64,000 nucleotides of DNA. Source: Sulfurovum lithotrophicum (GTDB lineage: Bacteria; Campylobacterota; Campylobacteria; Campylobacterales; Sulfurovaceae). Position numbers and translations under genes: made by a program. Below, one piece after another: positions 50,899 to 60,033 of the stretch. The notes below the pieces were generated by a model. The model had not been told where the DNA came from and did not search any database. It was given only the letters and a program-made list of their open reading frames with translations. Numbering within the stretch: the first letter of the stretch is position 1; every line of letters begins with the position of its first letter. The stretch lies in assembly GCF_000987835.1 (NCBI RefSeq), contig NZ_CP011308.1, positions 1,550,001 to 1,614,000 of the forward strand, written 5' to 3'.

Positions 50899-52719
50899 TT
50901 AAAACGGTAACAAACCGAACTTTTTGATAAATGCTTCGTCGATATCGATCAGCCCTTTCTCCTGTAAACTGTCCAATACCTCTTTCGTACAGAAGGTATC
51001 TCCCGGCCATTCACGCATAAAGCCGTCCACTTCGCTTTTGTTGGTTGCATCGATAGCAATGATGGATTTCAGTTTCACATCACGCTGCGCATCAATATTA
51101 TTTACCACACGCCAGATGAGCATATAGGGATCGTTCAGGTCATTGTTTGCCTCATCGATTACCACGAGCACTCTGATATGTGCTTTGAGCACCCGCAGTT
51201 TTTTCATGAGTTTCTGCTGGGAACGTTCTTTTTTTACAGCAATGACACAGACAGGATTTTTTGTATGGGTCATATACTGTTTGAGGCCAACCACAGAAGC
51301 ATCGATCTCCTGTATTGTGGCAAGCAGTATTTCATCGCTCAAGAGTTCCCCTATACCCTCTTCCACTTCATAACCAGTGGCATCTACCCCCAGTTTTCCG
51401 CCTACGAACTGTTCACTTGAAGAATGGTCCAGATGGTCCACGATCCCCTGGGTGATCAGTATTTTATCTTTACTGAGCCTGTTAAGGATATGCTCTGTCA
51501 AAGCTTCTGCCTCCTCGAGCTCCGGTGCATTCTCACCCACAAAAAGGGCATGTTTGACGAAGCTCATCTGCCCCACACCCCAGAAGGCATGCATGAACTG
51601 CTGGGCATGTCCTTTGTACATCACTTTCATTTTAGCCAGTATCAGATTATGGAACACGCCATTCTCCGGCATATTGTAATCTATAAGGTCCGGTGCCATC
51701 GGTTTTAGCATTGGTAAAAAGACACGTTCGGTCGCCCACCCCATATACTTGTCCTCCAGCGGCGGCTTTCCCACCACTGTAGCTGCAAAGACAGGCTCTT
51801 TCTTCATTGTGACCGTCTCTACCTCCATGACAGGGAAAGGCTCTTTGAGCGTATAATAACCGGTATGGTCACCAAACGGCCCTTCTATCTCCATCTTTTC
51901 AGGATCAACGAAACCTTCAATGACGATATCCACATCTCTTGGAATATAGATATTATTGCTGATAGACTTCACAAGCTGGGCATTTTTATTTCTTACAAAA
52001 CCATACAATAACATTTCGAACATTCCGTGCGGCATCGGTGCCTGCCCGCACCAAATGTAAAGCGGGTCACCACCTATTGCTACCGTTACAGGCATCTTCT
52101 TTCCTGCTTTTTGGTACTGGTCAAAGAAGTGCGAAGCGTCTTTATGGATCTGCCAGTGCATCCCCAGTCTGTTCTTGTCATACTGCTGTAATCTGTACAT
52201 CCCGAGATTCTGCATCTGTCCGTCAAGGCTCTGGGTATAGACCTGCCCCATCGTAATGAATGGACCCCCATCCTCTTCCCATGTTTTAAGGATGGGCAGT
52301 CTGTCAAGATCGACCTCCTCTTTGGGAATAATCACTTCCTGGCATTCCCCTTTGAATTTCAAACGTTTTGGAAAGACGTTTTTCAAAGAAAAGAGTTTGG
52401 GGATCATCGCCAGTTTGGCTTTGAATGTTTTGGGCGGTTTGAGCTTGAGGAGTTCCTCGATACCCTCAGCCACATTATCCGGATGCTTGCCGAAGATCTT
52501 CTCGGTGATCTCTTTGTTCGCAAAGATATTCATGAGTACGGGCATCTCATACTCGATACCCTTGGCTTTATTGACGGGTTTGGTAAAGAGAATCGGTCTG
52601 GAGTCTTCTTTTTTCACTTCTATGTAAGCGACATGGGGAATTTCAAGCTCCACATCGAGAGGTTTATCTATCACCTTTAAGTTACCGTTATCTTTGAGCC
52701 ATTGGATGACATCTTGCAT
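50899..52719 (-). CDS. ubiD: UbiD-family decarboxylase
   Basis: A 606-residue prenylated-FMN decarboxylase. In Campylobacterota this family acts in menaquinone synthesis through the futalosine route (MqnL-like role) or on 4-hydroxybenzoate derivatives. Signs: GPFGDHTGYYT, the EGFVDPEKMEIE segment with the catalytic Glu-Arg-Glu region and SGTRP-like IAIGGDPLYIWCGQAP. ATG 52719 follows AAAGGTAAAGC. Its own terminator follows. Confidence 0.9.
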   Translation of the reverse strand: MQDVIQWLKDNGNLKVIDKPLDVELEIPHVAYIEVKKEDSRPILFTKPVNKAKGIEYEMPVLMNIFANKEITEKIFGKHPDNVAEGIEELLKLKPPKTFKAKLAMIPKLFSLKNVFPKRLKFKGECQEVIIPKEEVDLDRLPILKTWEEDGGPFITMGQVYTQSLDGQMQNLGMYRLQQYDKNRLGMHWQIHKDASHFFDQYQKAGKKMPVTVAIGGDPLYIWCGQAPMPHGMFEMLLYGFVRNKNAQLVKSISNNIYIPRDVDIVIEGFVDPEKMEIEGPFGDHTGYYTLKEPFPVMEVETVTMKKEPVFAATVVGKPPLEDKYMGWATERVFLPMLKPMAPDLIDYNMPENGVFHNLILAKMKVMYKGHAQQFMHAFWGVGQMSFVKHALFVGENAPELEEAEALTEHILNRLSKDKILITQGIVDHLDHSSSEQFVGGKLGVDATGYEVEEGIGELLSDEILLATIQEIDASVVGLKQYMTHTKNPVCVIAVKKERSQQKLMKKLRVLKAHIRVLVVIDEANNDLNDPYMLIWRVVNNIDAQRDVKLKSIIAIDATNKSEVDGFMREWPGDTFCTKEVLDSLQEKGLIDIDEAFIKKFGLLPF

Positions 52720-53117
52720 GCTTTACCTTTAAACTTTAAATAGTTAAAGATTATAGCAAAAAATCCATTGCAATTGCCTACAGAATGTCACGGATATCTC
52801 TATTTACTTATTCCCAACCGTCCTCGGTGGGAATGCGTACGAGAGCCTATGTCACAAAAATATTTCCACCTCAATCAAACCCGATATTTCTTCATAATCC
52901 CTGGCAGAACTACCTCGCCAATGCCTCGCTTCATCTACATATCCACGTTTTATATTTTGTATCGACTTCTACCCGTGGTTTTATCTTTTTTTCTGTATAG
53001 TAGTTTAGAAAAATAAAAGCTTGATTGAGAATTTTTTGAGTATTATATTCTATAATTGGATATGTATTCCAAAACATTGTTTAGGTATGAATCAACAATA
53101 AATATAAAGGATATTTT
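52720..53117. other. 398-bp intergenic region with hairpin repeat
   Basis: The region has no supported gene; the open frames present are short and unlike known proteins. It includes the promoter side of ubiD, a hairpin at 52811-52833 (TTCCCAACCG / CGGTGGGAA) of the type often found as a dispersed intergenic repeat in bacterial genomes, and an AT-rich stretch with AAAGGA before the lipoprotein at 53118. Confidence 0.5.
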
Positions 53118-53690
53118 ATGCGTTATTTTATGATATTGCTATCAATGCTATTTTTATCAGGCTGTATTCCTTATGCTGATCATGCACTCACTAAACCCAA
53201 TAAAGAACAGATAGACCCATCTATCTTAGGAACTTGGTTTTGGAAAGATGACCGTGAATTGGGATACATCCACATAGGACTAGATAAAGAAACAAAATTG
53301 ATTCGACTCATCATGATAGAGATGAAAAAAGATGGCAGATTAAAATCTACAGAGTTATTTGGTCACACATCATCACTAAAAGGAAACAAGTACCTAAATC
53401 TCAAATGGACACATCCAGAAGATAACAAATCTACGGGATACATGTTTATGAAATATAGTGTAACGTCAGATGGTCTTGGTATTGGATTTATGAACAGCGA
53501 AGTGGCCGAAAAGGCAATAAAAGCCGGAACACTCAAAGGTAAAGTAGAAAAAGGTAAATGGCTATCATCAGTTTATATTACAGAAGGATCCGAAAAGCTT
53601 CAAAAGTTTATCCTAAAAAATGACAAAGCGTTATTTCCAGAAATGAAGTATTTAGCGAGGCTAAAACTACCAGATCATAAAGTGAAATAG
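53118..53690 (+). CDS. Hypothetical lipoprotein
   Basis: A 190-residue lipoprotein with signal MRYFMILLSMLFLSGC (lipobox LSGC). The mature chain reads as a beta-rich domain: LGTWFWKDDRELGYIHIG, STELFGHTSSLKGNKYLN, TGYMFMKYSVTSDG and VEKGKWLSSVYITEGSE, as in small lipocalin-like proteins. No specific family is recognised. Base composition is more AT-rich than its neighbours and it is alone on the plus strand, so it may be an acquired gene. Confidence 0.65.
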   Translation: MRYFMILLSMLFLSGCIPYADHALTKPNKEQIDPSILGTWFWKDDRELGYIHIGLDKETKLIRLIMIEMKKDGRLKSTELFGHTSSLKGNKYLNLKWTHPEDNKSTGYMFMKYSVTSDGLGIGFMNSEVAEKAIKAGTLKGKVEKGKWLSSVYITEGSEKLQKFILKNDKALFPEMKYLARLKLPDHKVK

Positions 53691-53798
53691 CTGCTCTTTA
53701 CGTGTCTCATAGCTAAAGCATATCGATGTGAATTATTAAAAAAAGATTCTGATAGGATATGACATCCCACCAGAGGACTGGCGGAATAAGGGAAAGAC

Positions 53799-54770
53799 TT
53801 ACAATCTCTCCGGCATCTCATCTTTGAAGGCGATCTTCTCGGCATTCTCGAGGATCTCCAGTGCGCCGTTCTCTATCATTTTCTCTGCCAGTTCATCACC
53901 GAGGATATCCGCTCCATCCAGCGCTGAAGTAAGGCTTTCATGAAGAATATGCGTACCGTCAGGGTAACCGATCATCGCTCTTACACTGATAGTGGGAGCT
54001 TCATCATCCTCTTTCTTATCCATCATGGCATTGACCGCAACAGGCGCGGAGCATCCTGCACCGATAACAGAGATGAAGTCCCTCTCCACTTTCGTACAGA
54101 TAAAGGTCGGCTCGTGGTTGAGACTCATGGCGATCTCTCTGACCCTCTCGTTGTCTGCGACGATCTCGATGCCCAGTGCCGCCTGTCCCATAGGAGGGAT
54201 GAAGAAGTCCAGCTTTTCTACATAAGGGATATCTTTGAGCAGATCGAGTCTGTAAAGCCCTATGTACGCAAGGATGATCGCATCGTACTGCCCCTCTTTG
54301 AGCTTTCTCAGACGGGTATTGACATTTCCTCGGAGATCTTTTACTTTCAGGTCCGGGCGCTTCTCAAGCAGCTGCATACGGCGTCGCAATGAAGTCGTAC
54401 CCACCACCGCACCTTCAGGAAGTTCACTCAGGCTTTTGTAGGTGTGGGAGAGAAAGACATCGCTCTGGTCCTGACGCTCGGTAATGGCACAAAGTTCCAG
54501 CCCTTCGGGGATATAGGTAGGTACATCTTTCAGTGAATGCACTGCCAGATGGGCATTGCCCGCGATCATTTCATCTTCGAGTTCCTTGGTAAAGTGCCCT
54601 TTACCCCCGACCAGTGCCAGAGGTTTGTCAAGTATCTTGTCACCCTTTGACGTGATCTCATTGAGTTCCACTTTTACATCCGGGAACGTTGTTTCGATCC
54701 GCTCTTTGATATGATATGCCTGCCATAAAGCGAGGTTGCTCGCCCGTGTCGCTATAACCAGTTTTTCCAA
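53799..54770 (-). CDS. hemC: Porphobilinogen deaminase (hydroxymethylbilane synthase)
   Basis: A 323-residue enzyme of tetrapyrrole synthesis that joins four porphobilinogens. Starts at TTG 54770 (GGGGAGAGAT before it). Signatures: IATRASNLALWQA, TTSLRRRMQL and the dipyrromethane-binding Cys in GAGCSAPVAV. Normal length. Close to hemA and proS on the same strand, giving a haem-precursor cluster. Confidence 0.95.
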   Translation of the reverse strand: MEKLVIATRASNLALWQAYHIKERIETTFPDVKVELNEITSKGDKILDKPLALVGGKGHFTKELEDEMIAGNAHLAVHSLKDVPTYIPEGLELCAITERQDQSDVFLSHTYKSLSELPEGAVVGTTSLRRRMQLLEKRPDLKVKDLRGNVNTRLRKLKEGQYDAIILAYIGLYRLDLLKDIPYVEKLDFFIPPMGQAALGIEIVADNERVREIAMSLNHEPTFICTKVERDFISVIGAGCSAPVAVNAMMDKKEDDEAPTISVRAMIGYPDGTHILHESLTSALDGADILGDELAEKMIENGALEILENAEKIAFKDEMPERL

Positions 54771-54799
54771 ATCTCTCCCCTTTATTAATTAAAAAAGGC

Positions 54800-55633
54800 T
54801 TATTTAAGCTTTTTATATCCGTCTCTCATCTTGTCCCACTGACCGTCAATATACACAGTAGGTGTTCCTGAAACCATCATCCTACCCGCAGCTTTTTCAT
54901 CTGCTTTCATGGCATCTGTCACCTCTTTGGCATTGATCTTTGCTTCGGTGATATCATACCCGGTATGTTTCTTTACTGCCGCGATGATCTTCTTTTTGTT
55001 GGTCTCTCTCGGATCGATCTTGAGAGAATACATTTTCTCCACTACATCCGTTTTGCCTTCCTTCTGAGCCACGTGCATGATACGTGTCAAGGAACCTGAG
55101 ACCGGATGGATCCTCATGAGAGGCAGGTGGTAGTAGTAGACTGCCATCAGGTTAGGATTCTTCTTGGCTGATGTCAGTATTTCAGGAACGACATCACGAC
55201 AGAATGGACACATCGGATCAGAGAAAACAAGGATCTTGTGTTTGGCATTCTTGTTCCCCATCAGCAGGTGCGCATCGTCATACATTTCATTTGGCACTGT
55301 CGGCTTGATCTCGTTGCGGTAATCTCTTCCCGTCTTTAGATTTACCAGATGCCCCGTGGCCAGCCCGTCTTTATTCACGAAAATCATTTCAGGCGCGTCT
55401 ATGTCCTTGTTTTGGTACTTCAGCTGCATAGAGGTCAGATACACATCCCAACCCGGGATATCTTTATGTGTTTTCTTTTCGAGTACTTTGATACCCTTGA
55501 CCTCGACCTGCGGGTTTTTGACTATATTTCGTTTAATATACTTCAACAGTGCTTTATTGTCTACCTGTGCATTAGCGCTCAATGCGATCGTCACGATCAC
55601 TGTGCTCGTCAATAATTTCGACATCAATGACAT
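54800..55633 (-). CDS. Exported DsbC/DsbA-like thiol-disulfide protein
   Basis: A 277-residue periplasmic thioredoxin-fold protein. ATG 55633 is chosen for AAGGAG six bases upstream; signal peptide MSKLLTSTVIVTIALSANAQ. N-terminal domain with VKGIKVLEKKTH, then thioredoxin domain with active site DPMCPFCRDV and the cis-Pro loop SGTPTVYID. CPFC, not CPYC or CGYC, and the extra N-domain suggest a disulfide reductase/isomerase. Its start lies inside the end of fxsA (62 bp overlap). Confidence 0.85.
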   Translation of the reverse strand: MSLMSKLLTSTVIVTIALSANAQVDNKALLKYIKRNIVKNPQVEVKGIKVLEKKTHKDIPGWDVYLTSMQLKYQNKDIDAPEMIFVNKDGLATGHLVNLKTGRDYRNEIKPTVPNEMYDDAHLLMGNKNAKHKILVFSDPMCPFCRDVVPEILTSAKKNPNLMAVYYYHLPLMRIHPVSGSLTRIMHVAQKEGKTDVVEKMYSLKIDPRETNKKKIIAAVKKHTGYDITEAKINAKEVTDAMKADEKAAGRMMVSGTPTVYIDGQWDKMRDGYKKLK

Positions 55634-56003
55634 TGTCATCTCCTTTGTTTTTGTTAAATTTTGTTTGTTCAGGGGTGATTTTAGCAACAAAACGTAAATA
55701 CATTGTATAGCTCAATGCCAGAACCCCCAATATATCTGTCAATACCCCGGGGATGATCAAAAGTATCGCACCTAACAGGTAGGAAGTACTGGCATTCTGA
55801 AACTCTTCAAGACTCAGTTTCCCCATAGAAACATGAGAAATATTTCCCATCAGTGTATAGGGAGTGTACTGAAGCAGCCTGATCCCTAATATCATCGTGG
55901 CTACGATCCAGATCACTGACCACCAGAAGCCTATACGCTCTCCTACATAGAGGGAAAGGTACAGTTCCAGCAACATAAAAGGAATCATGATCAGTAAAAA
56001 CAT
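55572..56003 (-). CDS. fxsA: FxsA-family membrane protein
   Basis: A 143-residue inner-membrane protein of the FxsA family (phage exclusion suppressor in E. coli; cellular role unclear). Four helices (LLIMIPFMLLELYLSL, WWSVIWIVATMILGIRLL, and YLLGAILLIIPGVLTDILGVLAL with the typical PGVLTDILG) and a polar C-terminus. Starts 1 bp after the proS stop and overlaps the next gene by 62 bp in another frame. Confidence 0.88.
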   Translation of the reverse strand: MFLLIMIPFMLLELYLSLYVGERIGFWWSVIWIVATMILGIRLLQYTPYTLMGNISHVSMGKLSLEEFQNASTSYLLGAILLIIPGVLTDILGVLALSYTMYLRFVAKITPEQTKFNKNKGDDNVIDVEIIDEHSDRDDRIER

Positions 56004-56004
56004 A

Positions 56005-57711
56005 TCAGACCCTTTCTCCTACGACATCGAGGATATCATCAGCAGAGACCTCTTCTTTGACAAGCCCCTCTCTGCTGATGAACTCGACCAGCCCATCCTG
56101 AAGCTTTTTGCCGATGACCACTGCATGGGGAATACCAAGCAGCTCATAATCCTTCATTTTGGCACCAAAACGGTCTTTCCTGTCATCGAAGAGTATATCC
56201 AGACCTTTGGCACTTAGCGCATCGTAGAGTTTTTCACCCAATGCCACCTGTGCTTCGTCTTTAATGTTGGAAACAATCAGCTGAAGGTCGAACGGGGCGG
56301 ACTCTTTGGTCCAGATGCATCCTCTCTCATCATGGTTCTGCTCGATAATGGCTGCCAGCAGACGGCTCACACCGATACCATAGGTTCCCATGACCATCGG
56401 CTGTGCCTTTCCGTTCTCATCGAGGAAGGTTGCGCCAAGCGGTTCGGAATACTGTGTGCCAAGCTGGAAGATGTGTCCGGCCTCTATCCCTTTGGTATAA
56501 CGCATCGGTGATCCACATTTCGGACAGAGATCTCCCTCCTGTACTGCTGCGATATCATGATAGTCACCCGCCATGCCTTCGAAACTGACCCCGGCCAGAT
56601 GCTGATCTTTCTCATTTGCACCACAGATCATGGAGTCTGCTTCTTTGAGATTGTTGTCGAGTACCACTCTGACCCCTTCAGGTACGACCGTCGGCCCCAT
56701 GTAACCTGCCAGCAAACCGGCAGCTTCCAATTCCTCTTCACTGATATCGACCAGATCATTGGCATTGACTGCATTGCATGCTTTGACTTCCTGGAGTTCG
56801 TCGGAACCGCGAAGGGCGAAAAGTACCACTTCACTCTTTCCTTCATCATAGAGTGCACGTTTGGCAACCGTTTTTACCAGATAATAAGGATCGGCATCGA
56901 AGAAAGTACTCAATGCTTCGATGGTCGTCGTATCAGGCGTGTGAACCTTGCCTGGTTCTGTTTCGGGCGCTTTGGCCTCACAGGCTTTCTCCCGACGTAC
57001 CGCCGCTTCAATATTGGCACCATAGTCACAGTTGTCGCAGACCACGATGGTATCTTCTCCGCTGTCTGCCAGTACCATGAACTCTTTGCTTCCGCTTCCG
57101 CCGATAGCGCCGGAGTCTGCTTCGACCACTTTGAACTCAAGTCCCAGACGGGTGAAGATCTTCTTGTAAGTCTCTTCCATCAAGGCAAATTCACGTTTCA
57201 TATCTTTTTCGGACACATGGAAACTGTACCCGTCTTTCATCAGAAACTCACGCCCCCGCATAAGACCGAAACGCGGTCTGATCTCATCACGGAACTTCAG
57301 GTTGATCTGGTAGAGATTTAAAGGCAGCTGCTTGTAGCTTTTGACACTCTGACGTACCAGGTTCACCATCATCTCTTCATGCGTCGGACCAAGTACGAAC
57401 TCATTGTTCTTGCGGTCTTTGAAGCGCAGGAGCTCTTTACCGTACTTCTCGTAACGTCCGCTCTCTTCCCAGAGCGATGCCGGTGTTACAAAGGAGAGAC
57501 TGACCTCCTGACACCCAGCTTTGTCCAGTTCCTCTTTGACGACACTGCGTACCCTGTCGAGTACTTTTTTGCCCAGGGGAAGAAAATTGTATAGTCCGCT
57601 TCCACCTACCGACTGAATAAATCCTCCGCGGATCAGATAGATGTGACTTGCAAGGGTTGCATCGTTGGGGGTCTCTTTGGTCGTAGGGATCAATAATCTT
57701 GAAAATCTCAC
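56005..57711 (-). CDS. proS: Prolyl-tRNA synthetase
   Basis: A 568-residue class II synthetase, bacterial type, with the editing insertion (INS domain, about 225-390) . Motifs: motif 1 with [14 protein letters not shown], motif 2 [19 protein letters not shown], motif 3 [13 protein letters not shown]. Starts at GTG 57711, overlapping the hemA stop in GTGA. Essential housekeeping gene. Confidence 0.97.
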   Translation of the reverse strand: MRFSRLLIPTTKETPNDATLASHIYLIRGGFIQSVGGSGLYNFLPLGKKVLDRVRSVVKEELDKAGCQEVSLSFVTPASLWEESGRYEKYGKELLRFKDRKNNEFVLGPTHEEMMVNLVRQSVKSYKQLPLNLYQINLKFRDEIRPRFGLMRGREFLMKDGYSFHVSEKDMKREFALMEETYKKIFTRLGLEFKVVEADSGAIGGSGSKEFMVLADSGEDTIVVCDNCDYGANIEAAVRREKACEAKAPETEPGKVHTPDTTTIEALSTFFDADPYYLVKTVAKRALYDEGKSEVVLFALRGSDELQEVKACNAVNANDLVDISEEELEAAGLLAGYMGPTVVPEGVRVVLDNNLKEADSMICGANEKDQHLAGVSFEGMAGDYHDIAAVQEGDLCPKCGSPMRYTKGIEAGHIFQLGTQYSEPLGATFLDENGKAQPMVMGTYGIGVSRLLAAIIEQNHDERGCIWTKESAPFDLQLIVSNIKDEAQVALGEKLYDALSAKGLDILFDDRKDRFGAKMKDYELLGIPHAVVIGKKLQDGLVEFISREGLVKEEVSADDILDVVGERV

Positions 57712-59015
57712 GCGCTGTATCCTTTGGTATGATGATCGTTTTTGTACTGCTTGAAGTCCACATGTTCCGTATCGATGCTGAACATCTTTTTGACCGCTTC
57801 AATACAGTTGGCATTCTTACTCTCGGTCGAAGAGGCTCGGAGGTTCTGCGTCGGATCGTGCAGAAAACGGTTAAACATTTGCTCGGCCATCTTTCTCATA
57901 TTGGATTCATACTCTTTGGGTACAAAACCTTTTTTCAGTGCACGCTGTATCTCTTTTTCGATGGCTGCCGAGACATGCTGGCGCATCTGTTTGATGACCG
58001 GCTCTATGGAAAGTGCTTTGAGCCACGCATAGAACTCTTCCGTATAGCGCTCAACGATCTCAGTTGCTCTTACCGCCTGTTCTTCACGCATGGCATGGTT
58101 GTCATGGGAGATAGCACGCAGATCATCGATACGGAAAAGCTGCAGTTTTTCCAGTGTCATATCTTCAATGTCACGCGGGATTGCCATATCGAACCAGTGA
58201 CGCGGCAGTGTTTCGTTTTCAATAAGACCTTTGGTAATCACAGGATCGGGTGACGAGGTAGCCGAGAAAAGCAGTCTGTAGCGGTTAAGATACTTTGGAA
58301 GGTTCTCCATCGTATCGGCTTCGACATCTTCACCGAGCGTATCCGCTACTGCCTGTACCTTTTCAAGGTCCCGTCCTATCAGTACGACATCACAGCCTAC
58401 CCTGAGCAGATGTTTGGCCGCCAACACGCCCATATCCCCGGCACCGACCACGATACCTTTCATTCCCTGAATATTGTCGCCCAGAAGTTTGTGGGCCTGT
58501 GCCACGGCTACCGAAGCGATAGAGATGGGGTTTTGGGAAATATTGGTCGCATTACGCACTTCCGCAGCACATTTGACCGCATAGGAAATGACACGGTTAA
58601 GCCTGCGTCCCGCCGTACCATGCTGATAGGAGAACCTGAATGCCTCTTTTACCTGGCCGGTGATCTGTGATTCACCTATGACAAGGGAGTCAAGTGAAGA
58701 AACTACCGAGAAGATATGTTCGATCGCTTCTTCGTCATCATAGCGTTTGGCAGAAGTTTTCAGTTCGTAGAAGTTCACATCCTTGTTTTGGCTCATCAGG
58801 CCCAGAACGGCATGATAGCTTGAAAAGTTGTCACGTGTGGCCATAACGATCTCTACCCTGTTGCAGGTGGAGACAATAAAGGCTTCATGAACGAATTCGA
58901 ACCCTACCAGCTGGTCAAGAAAGGTCCTCTTGGCATCATCGTCGGCAAAGGCCAGACGCTCACGCATTACCTGTTCACAATTCTTGTGGGAAAAACTGAT
59001 GACCTGGTAATACAT
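57708..59015 (-). CDS. hemA: Glutamyl-tRNA reductase
   Basis: A 435-residue enzyme of the C5 haem pathway, converting Glu-tRNA to glutamate semialdehyde. Catalytic Cys in STCNRVE (near 50), [18 protein letters not shown]-binding [12 protein letters not shown]. Starts in a one-base overlap with the ispB stop. Normal length. Confidence 0.96.
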   Translation of the reverse strand: MYYQVISFSHKNCEQVMRERLAFADDDAKRTFLDQLVGFEFVHEAFIVSTCNRVEIVMATRDNFSSYHAVLGLMSQNKDVNFYELKTSAKRYDDEEAIEHIFSVVSSLDSLVIGESQITGQVKEAFRFSYQHGTAGRRLNRVISYAVKCAAEVRNATNISQNPISIASVAVAQAHKLLGDNIQGMKGIVVGAGDMGVLAAKHLLRVGCDVVLIGRDLEKVQAVADTLGEDVEADTMENLPKYLNRYRLLFSATSSPDPVITKGLIENETLPRHWFDMAIPRDIEDMTLEKLQLFRIDDLRAISHDNHAMREEQAVRATEIVERYTEEFYAWLKALSIEPVIKQMRQHVSAAIEKEIQRALKKGFVPKEYESNMRKMAEQMFNRFLHDPTQNLRASSTESKNANCIEAVKKMFSIDTEHVDFKQYKNDHHTKGYSA

Positions 59016-59911
59016 TAGAATTCCCTCTCTATCATTTCCATAGCGATGTCAGAGAGCGCCTCTTCACCATGGGAGTTCATCAGTTCCACCGCCTCTTCTA
59101 TCAGCTCTTTGGCCTGGGCATAGCACTTCATGAGTACCTGTCGCTCCTCCATCTCTGTCTTGATCCAGTTCTGTTCATCCGCAGTCAATACTTTTCCGTG
59201 AAGAGAGGCAAGTTTCTGCTGTCCTTTTTCGTCCAGTGCTTCATACAGATAGATGTAAGGAAGTGTCGTTTTGCCTTCCACAAAATCATGAAGAGCAGGC
59301 TTGCCCAGTGTTGCCGTATCCTGCGTAATATCCAGGAGGTCATCGATCATCTGGAATGCCATCCCCAGGTTCCTGCCGTAGGTCATATATGCCTCTTTGG
59401 GTTTGCCGGCAAGCACCGCTGCCGCACCGGCACTGGCTTCTATGAGTGATGCTGTCTTTTGGTAGATCATTTCAAGGTAGATCGCTTTATCCGTATTGAA
59501 TGTTTTGGAGAGAGAGACATCTTTGAGTTCTCCGAGACTAAGCTGCGTTACGGCATTGGAGACGATCTTCGCTACTACCGGCGAAATATTGTTCAATTCA
59601 AAAAAGCCTTTTGAATAGAGGATATCACCCAGCATAATGGCCCTTTTATTGCCGTACAGTGCATTGAGAGAGGGCTTGGAACGCCTCGTATAGGCATCGT
59701 CTATAACATCGTCATGCAGCAGACTGGCCGCGTGGATCATCTCCACAATCGCTGCTGTCTTCACAACGGGCAGTCCGTTGCCGGCAATCTTCAAAATAAG
59801 CTTTGCCCGCAGTCTCTTTCCCTGCGGGAGTTTGGCATACAGTCCCAGGACCTCTTTGTCATTCAGCTCGGCAATGAATTGTTCTATTTTTCTTTCAACG
59901 GAATTTAACAC
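59015..59911 (-). CDS. ispB: Polyprenyl (octaprenyl-type) diphosphate synthase
   Basis: A 298-residue all-helical prenyltransferase making the side chain of menaquinone. First Asp-rich motif LLHDDVIDDA, second MIDDLLDITQD. Start GTG 59911 follows AAGGACAAATT. First gene of the ispB-hemA-proS-fxsA-dsb-hemC transcription unit. Chain length is not fixed by sequence here. Confidence 0.92.
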   Translation of the reverse strand: MLNSVERKIEQFIAELNDKEVLGLYAKLPQGKRLRAKLILKIAGNGLPVVKTAAIVEMIHAASLLHDDVIDDAYTRRSKPSLNALYGNKRAIMLGDILYSKGFFELNNISPVVAKIVSNAVTQLSLGELKDVSLSKTFNTDKAIYLEMIYQKTASLIEASAGAAAVLAGKPKEAYMTYGRNLGMAFQMIDDLLDITQDTATLGKPALHDFVEGKTTLPYIYLYEALDEKGQQKLASLHGKVLTADEQNWIKTEMEERQVLMKCYAQAKELIEEAVELMNSHGEEALSDIAMEMIEREF

Positions 59912-60033
59912 AATTTGTCCTTCTTTTCAGACTGTCATTTTTTAAAAAGTCAATAATTATAACCAAAAATTGTTAATTTTAAATTCAAGTAGCAGATATA
60001 TTAAAGAAAAGAAGAAGCGGTAAACAGAGAAAA

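Noticed and set aside
52768-53016. 82-codon frame before the lipoprotein at 53118
   Set aside because: No ribosome binding site; contains a dispersed-type hairpin repeat whose translation commonly yields false proteins.
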